Assembly (NCBI GenBank): GCA_025061865.1
Contig: JANXAA010000107.1
Coordinates: 1-7,262, forward strand
DNA: 7,262 bases
Reading direction: 5' to 3'
Origin: Acidobacteriota bacterium
GTDB taxonomy: Bacteria > Acidobacteriota > HRBIN11
Shown here in pieces: positions 5,561 through 7,262 of the stretch. The first letter of the stretch is position 1. The number at the start of each line of letters is the position of its first letter. Under the pieces are notes generated by a model. The model had not been told where the DNA came from. It searched no databases and saw nothing but the letters and a program-made list of their open reading frames with translations. Both the position numbers and the translations under genes were made by a program.

Positions 5561-6478
5561 TCAGCAGTACGGAAGCGGCGTCCCCCCAGCCCGGACCCGC
5601 TCGACGTAAGCCCGAATGGCCTCATTATACCACCGCAGGAGCTGACGGGTTACGGGCCCGACGGTCCCGTCTCCGATGGGTCGGCCGTCGACGAGCGTGA
5701 CCGGCAGGATGCCCTTCAAGGAGCTGGTGATGAAGACTTCCCGAGCCTGCTGAAGGTCCTCCACCGAGAGGTGCGTCTCCTCGATAGGGATAGCCCGCTG
5801 GCGACATAACTGGAGGACGAACCGCCGGGTCACGCCTTCCAGGAGGCCGACGTCCAGGGATGGCGTCTGAAGGACACCTCGAGCATTCACGATAAACACG
5901 TTGCTACTGGCCCCCTCGGCGACCCAGCCCTCATAGTTCAACATGATGGCCTCAGCGGCCCCTACCTGGGCGGCGTCCCGGTAAGCCAGGATATTGTTCA
6001 ACAGATTGCAAGACTTGATCCGAGGGTCCAGGGCAAAGGCTGGATTCCGCCGGACTCGAGCGATGACCACGGGGGCACCCGTCTCGTACCAGGCCGCCGG
6101 AAAAGGCTGGAAGACCTTGCTGATGACGATAACGTTGGGTACCCGCTCGTGGGGCGGCTCGAGCACGATGTCGCTGACGCCCCCTGTGACGATGATGCGA
6201 AGGTACGCCTCCTGGGGGAGGTACGCCTCCGCCATGCGGAGACAGACAGCCCACAGGTCCGCCACCGAGTAAGACACCCGGATGTGAAGCCGCTCGGCCG
6301 ACCGAACGAGACGTTCGTAATGCTCGACAAACAGCCAGGGGACCCCCTCATAGGTCCGAAAGGTTTCGTAGACACTCTCACCGAACAGGAAGCCCCGGTC
6401 CCACACGGGCACGGTGGCCTGCGACTCGGTCACGGTCTGACCGTTGATCCAGATAGAAGCCGACGGGTTCAGGCGCAT
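5561..6478 (-). CDS. PLP-dependent class IV aminotransferase (branched-chain/D-amino-acid type)
   Basis: This 305-residue protein belongs to fold-type IV PLP enzymes, the group of branched-chain aminotransferase (IlvE), D-amino-acid aminotransferase and aminodeoxychorismate lyase. It should move an amino group between an amino acid and a 2-oxo acid in the cytoplasm. Visible signatures are an N-terminal INGQ strand, DRGFLFGESVYETFRTYEG (27-45), the substrate-side YLRIIVTGG (92-100), the probable PLP lysine K155 in DPRIKSCNLLNNILA, and AEGASSNVFIV (187-197), which holds the family Glu188. The usual GD of the GDGVFE-type motif is GE here. Length is normal. The frame is open 51 codons further upstream, but that part is low-complexity repeat DNA. 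The ATG at 6478 has GGAGG 6 nt before it and starts at the conserved N-terminus. Substrate cannot be decided by eye; no ilv, pab or D-amino-acid genes are adjacent. Confidence 0.88.
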   Translation of the reverse strand: MRLNPSASIWINGQTVTESQATVPVWDRGFLFGESVYETFRTYEGVPWLFVEHYERLVRSAERLHIRVSYSVADLWAVCLRMAEAYLPQEAYLRIIVTGGVSDIVLEPPHERVPNVIVISKVFQPFPAAWYETGAPVVIARVRRNPAFALDPRIKSCNLLNNILAYRDAAQVGAAEAIMLNYEGWVAEGASSNVFIVNARGVLQTPSLDVGLLEGVTRRFVLQLCRQRAIPIEETHLSVEDLQQAREVFITSSLKGILPVTLVDGRPIGDGTVGPVTRQLLRWYNEAIRAYVERVRAGGTPLPYC

Positions 6479-6523
6479 CGGCGGCCTCCGCTGAGGGGGC
6501 AAAGAAGACAAAAGGCAAGAAGT

Positions 6524-6661
6524 GGGTATCCGGGGCTGGGTATTCGGGGGCGGATGTCGACTGTCAGGGGTCGAGAATCGGGAGCCCTCAATCCGGACAC
6601 AGTCCTGCCTCTGCCCCACGACCCCTGACACTCAAGACTCGACGCCTGATACCGAACACCG
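6524..6661. repeat. Two inverted blocks of degenerate heptanucleotide repeats
   Basis: From 6524 to 6586 nine gap-free 7-bp units follow the loose plus-strand consensus GGGNNTC (for example GGGTATC, GGGTATT). From 6620 to 6661 six units follow about GANNCCY (for example GACCCCT, GACGCCT), which is the reverse complement of the left consensus. Within the blocks TGTCAGGGGTCG (6562-6573) and CGACCCCTGACA (6619-6630) form a perfect 12-bp inverted repeat. The centre contains a small GGAC-ACA-GTCC hairpin (6595-6605). The run fills most of the spacer between the zinc-finger gene and the aminotransferase. Confidence 0.65.
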
Positions 6662-6666
6662 AGCCC

Positions 6667-6846
6667 TTATTCCGCGTCCTCGTCCCCGAAGAAGAAGACG
6701 TCCGAGCAGGACCGACTGCAAAAGTACCGGCCCATCGCCCGGTACGCGCAGGCGACGCAGACCAGGCGGAAACATATCGGGCACTTTCGGAGCGTCATCT
6801 CCGCCTCAGATGCCTGGCAGTGAATACATATCCGTCCTTCCGGCAT
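6667..6846 (-). CDS. Small eight-cysteine zinc-finger protein
   Basis: The protein has 59 residues. Its eight Cys are arranged as C7-x2-C10, C22-x2-C25, C30-x2-C33 and C43-x3-C47, enough for two zinc sites in a treble-clef or cross-brace (FYVE/RING-like) arrangement. It ends in an aromatic, acidic tail (VFFFGDEDAE). No catalytic motif, signal peptide or membrane segment is seen, so a cytoplasmic nucleic-acid- or protein-binding role is possible, but I cannot name a function. The ATG at 6846 is preferred because TTGAGG lies 6 nt before it. A TTG at 6903, which would overlap thiE, lacks a ribosome-binding site and adds 19 unconserved-looking residues. It starts 46 nt after the thiE stop codon and is probably cotranscribed. 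The regular Cys spacing makes a real gene much likelier than chance. Confidence 0.78.
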   Translation of the reverse strand: MPEGRICIHCQASEAEMTLRKCPICFRLVCVACAYRAMGRYFCSRSCSDVFFFGDEDAE

Positions 6847-6852
6847 CCGCGG

Positions 6853-6858
6853 CCTCAA
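6853..6858 (-). promoter_or_regulatory. Ribosome-binding site deciding the zinc-finger start
   Basis: TTGAGG (6858-6853) lies 6 nt before the ATG at 6846. It favours the 59-residue form over the 78-residue form from the TTG at 6903. Confidence 0.5.
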
Positions 6859-6892
6859 GGCGATAGGGCCTCGATGATAGCGCAGACGACCC

Positions 6893-7262
6893 TCAGACGG
6901 CAAGGGAATGGAGAGCGGCCCGGTAGGCGGCGACCCGGTCGGCGATCCGGCCCGTCATGATGTCCGACACGACGGCGACCATCGCCACGCCCGTCGGGAC
7001 CAGGGCCGGAAGACGCTCTAGGGTAATCCCGCCGATAGCCACGACGGGCCGAACGGCTTCTTTCATCATATCCCGCAAGAGAGGGACGCCTAAAGGGGTC
7101 GATTGGGGCTTGGTCAGGGTCGCAAAGATAGGTCCGAAGGCGACATAATCGACGGGTTCGGCCCGGTGGGCCCACCGGAACTCGTCGGGGGTGTGCGTCG
7201 AGCGGCCGATGAGCATGTCATCCCCGACGAGGCGGCGGACGACGTCGGGCGGCAAATCGTCC
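6893..7262 (-). CDS. thiE: Thiamine-phosphate synthase, C-terminal part (N-terminus outside window)
   Basis: ThiE is a TIM-barrel enzyme that joins hydroxymethylpyrimidine diphosphate to thiazole phosphate to make thiamine phosphate, releasing pyrophosphate. The visible 122 complete codons cover roughly the last half to three-fifths of a usual protein of about 210-220 residues. Family signatures are a DDLPP stretch (matching the common QEDLP), IGRSTHTPDE, the loop DYVAFGPIFATLTK (counterpart of GPIFPTxTK), and VVAIGGIT, which binds phosphate. The last helix ends at ARG/ALA-rich AAYRAALHSLAV. The TTG at 7255 is not a start, because homologous sequence (DD) continues to the window edge. It is probably first in a small operon with the zinc-finger gene. 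No other thiamine gene lies in the window. A ThiE-like TenI paralogue is possible but the GPIF and THT motifs favour ThiE. Confidence 0.88.
   Translation of the reverse strand, partial: DDLPPDVVRRLVGDDMLIGRSTHTPDEFRWAHRAEPVDYVAFGPIFATLTKPQSTPLGVPLLRDMMKEAVRPVVAIGGITLERLPALVPTGVAMVAVVSDIMTGRIADRVAAYRAALHSLAV

Noticed and set aside
6524..6572. G-quadruplex in the G-rich heptamer block
   Set aside because: G runs of three or more are unevenly spaced, with a long gap before the fourth; the period-7 repeat explains the G runs better.
6479..6631. 51-residue N-terminal extension of the aminotransferase
   Set aside because: It translates the heptamer repeat DNA (Pro/Arg/Ser-rich), while the ATG at 6478 has a good ribosome-binding site and starts at the family's N-terminus.
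7253..7255. TTG as start of a short ThiE
   Set aside because: Homologous sequence continues upstream to the window edge, and half of the barrel would be missing.

Overview
The window carries seven protein-coding genes, all on the minus strand. In transcription order (right to left) they are: the 3' part of a thiamine-phosphate synthase gene (thiE, cut by the right edge); a tiny eight-cysteine zinc-finger protein; a PLP-dependent class IV aminotransferase; a very large DUF2339 membrane protein; an M48-family metalloprotease lipoprotein; an ECF sigma factor; and its probable zinc-containing (ZAS-type) membrane anti-sigma factor. I see no RNA gene, transposase, CRISPR array or plus-strand gene. 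No gene-free stretch exceeds 300 bp.

The sequence is GC-rich, with Arg-rich proteins. A lipoprotein with an Ala after its lipobox Cys and a sigma/anti-sigma pair fit a free-living, probably double-membraned bacterium from a deep-branching or environmental lineage. I cannot name the taxon from this window, and a thermophilic habitat is only a guess.

Region by region: 1-129 is non-coding, with a palindrome and a hairpin. 130-1210 is the sigma/anti-sigma operon, whose two genes overlap by 53 nt. 1211-1433 holds a candidate ECF-type autoregulated promoter and a hairpin that would cover the sigma factor's ribosome-binding site. 1434-2567 is the M48 protease, which ends in an unusual tail with Cys at every seventh residue. 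2568-2811 is a repeat-rich spacer. 2812-5286 is the DUF2339 protein. 5287-5560 is a spacer with two copies of a hairpin repeat. 5561-6478 is the aminotransferase. 6479-6666 is a spacer made largely of degenerate heptanucleotide repeats in two inverted blocks. 6667-7262 holds the zinc-finger gene and thiE, 46 nt apart.

Functionally, the left half looks like an envelope-related neighbourhood: a stress-type sigma switch next to a protease predicted to face the periplasm, and a giant membrane protein. That the protease belongs to the sigma regulon is inference only. The right half is metabolic (thiamine and amino acids). No complete new defence or biosynthetic system is visible. The observations most worth pursuing are the Cys-heptad tail of the M48 protease, the inverted heptamer-repeat blocks, and the hairpin over the sigma factor's start site.
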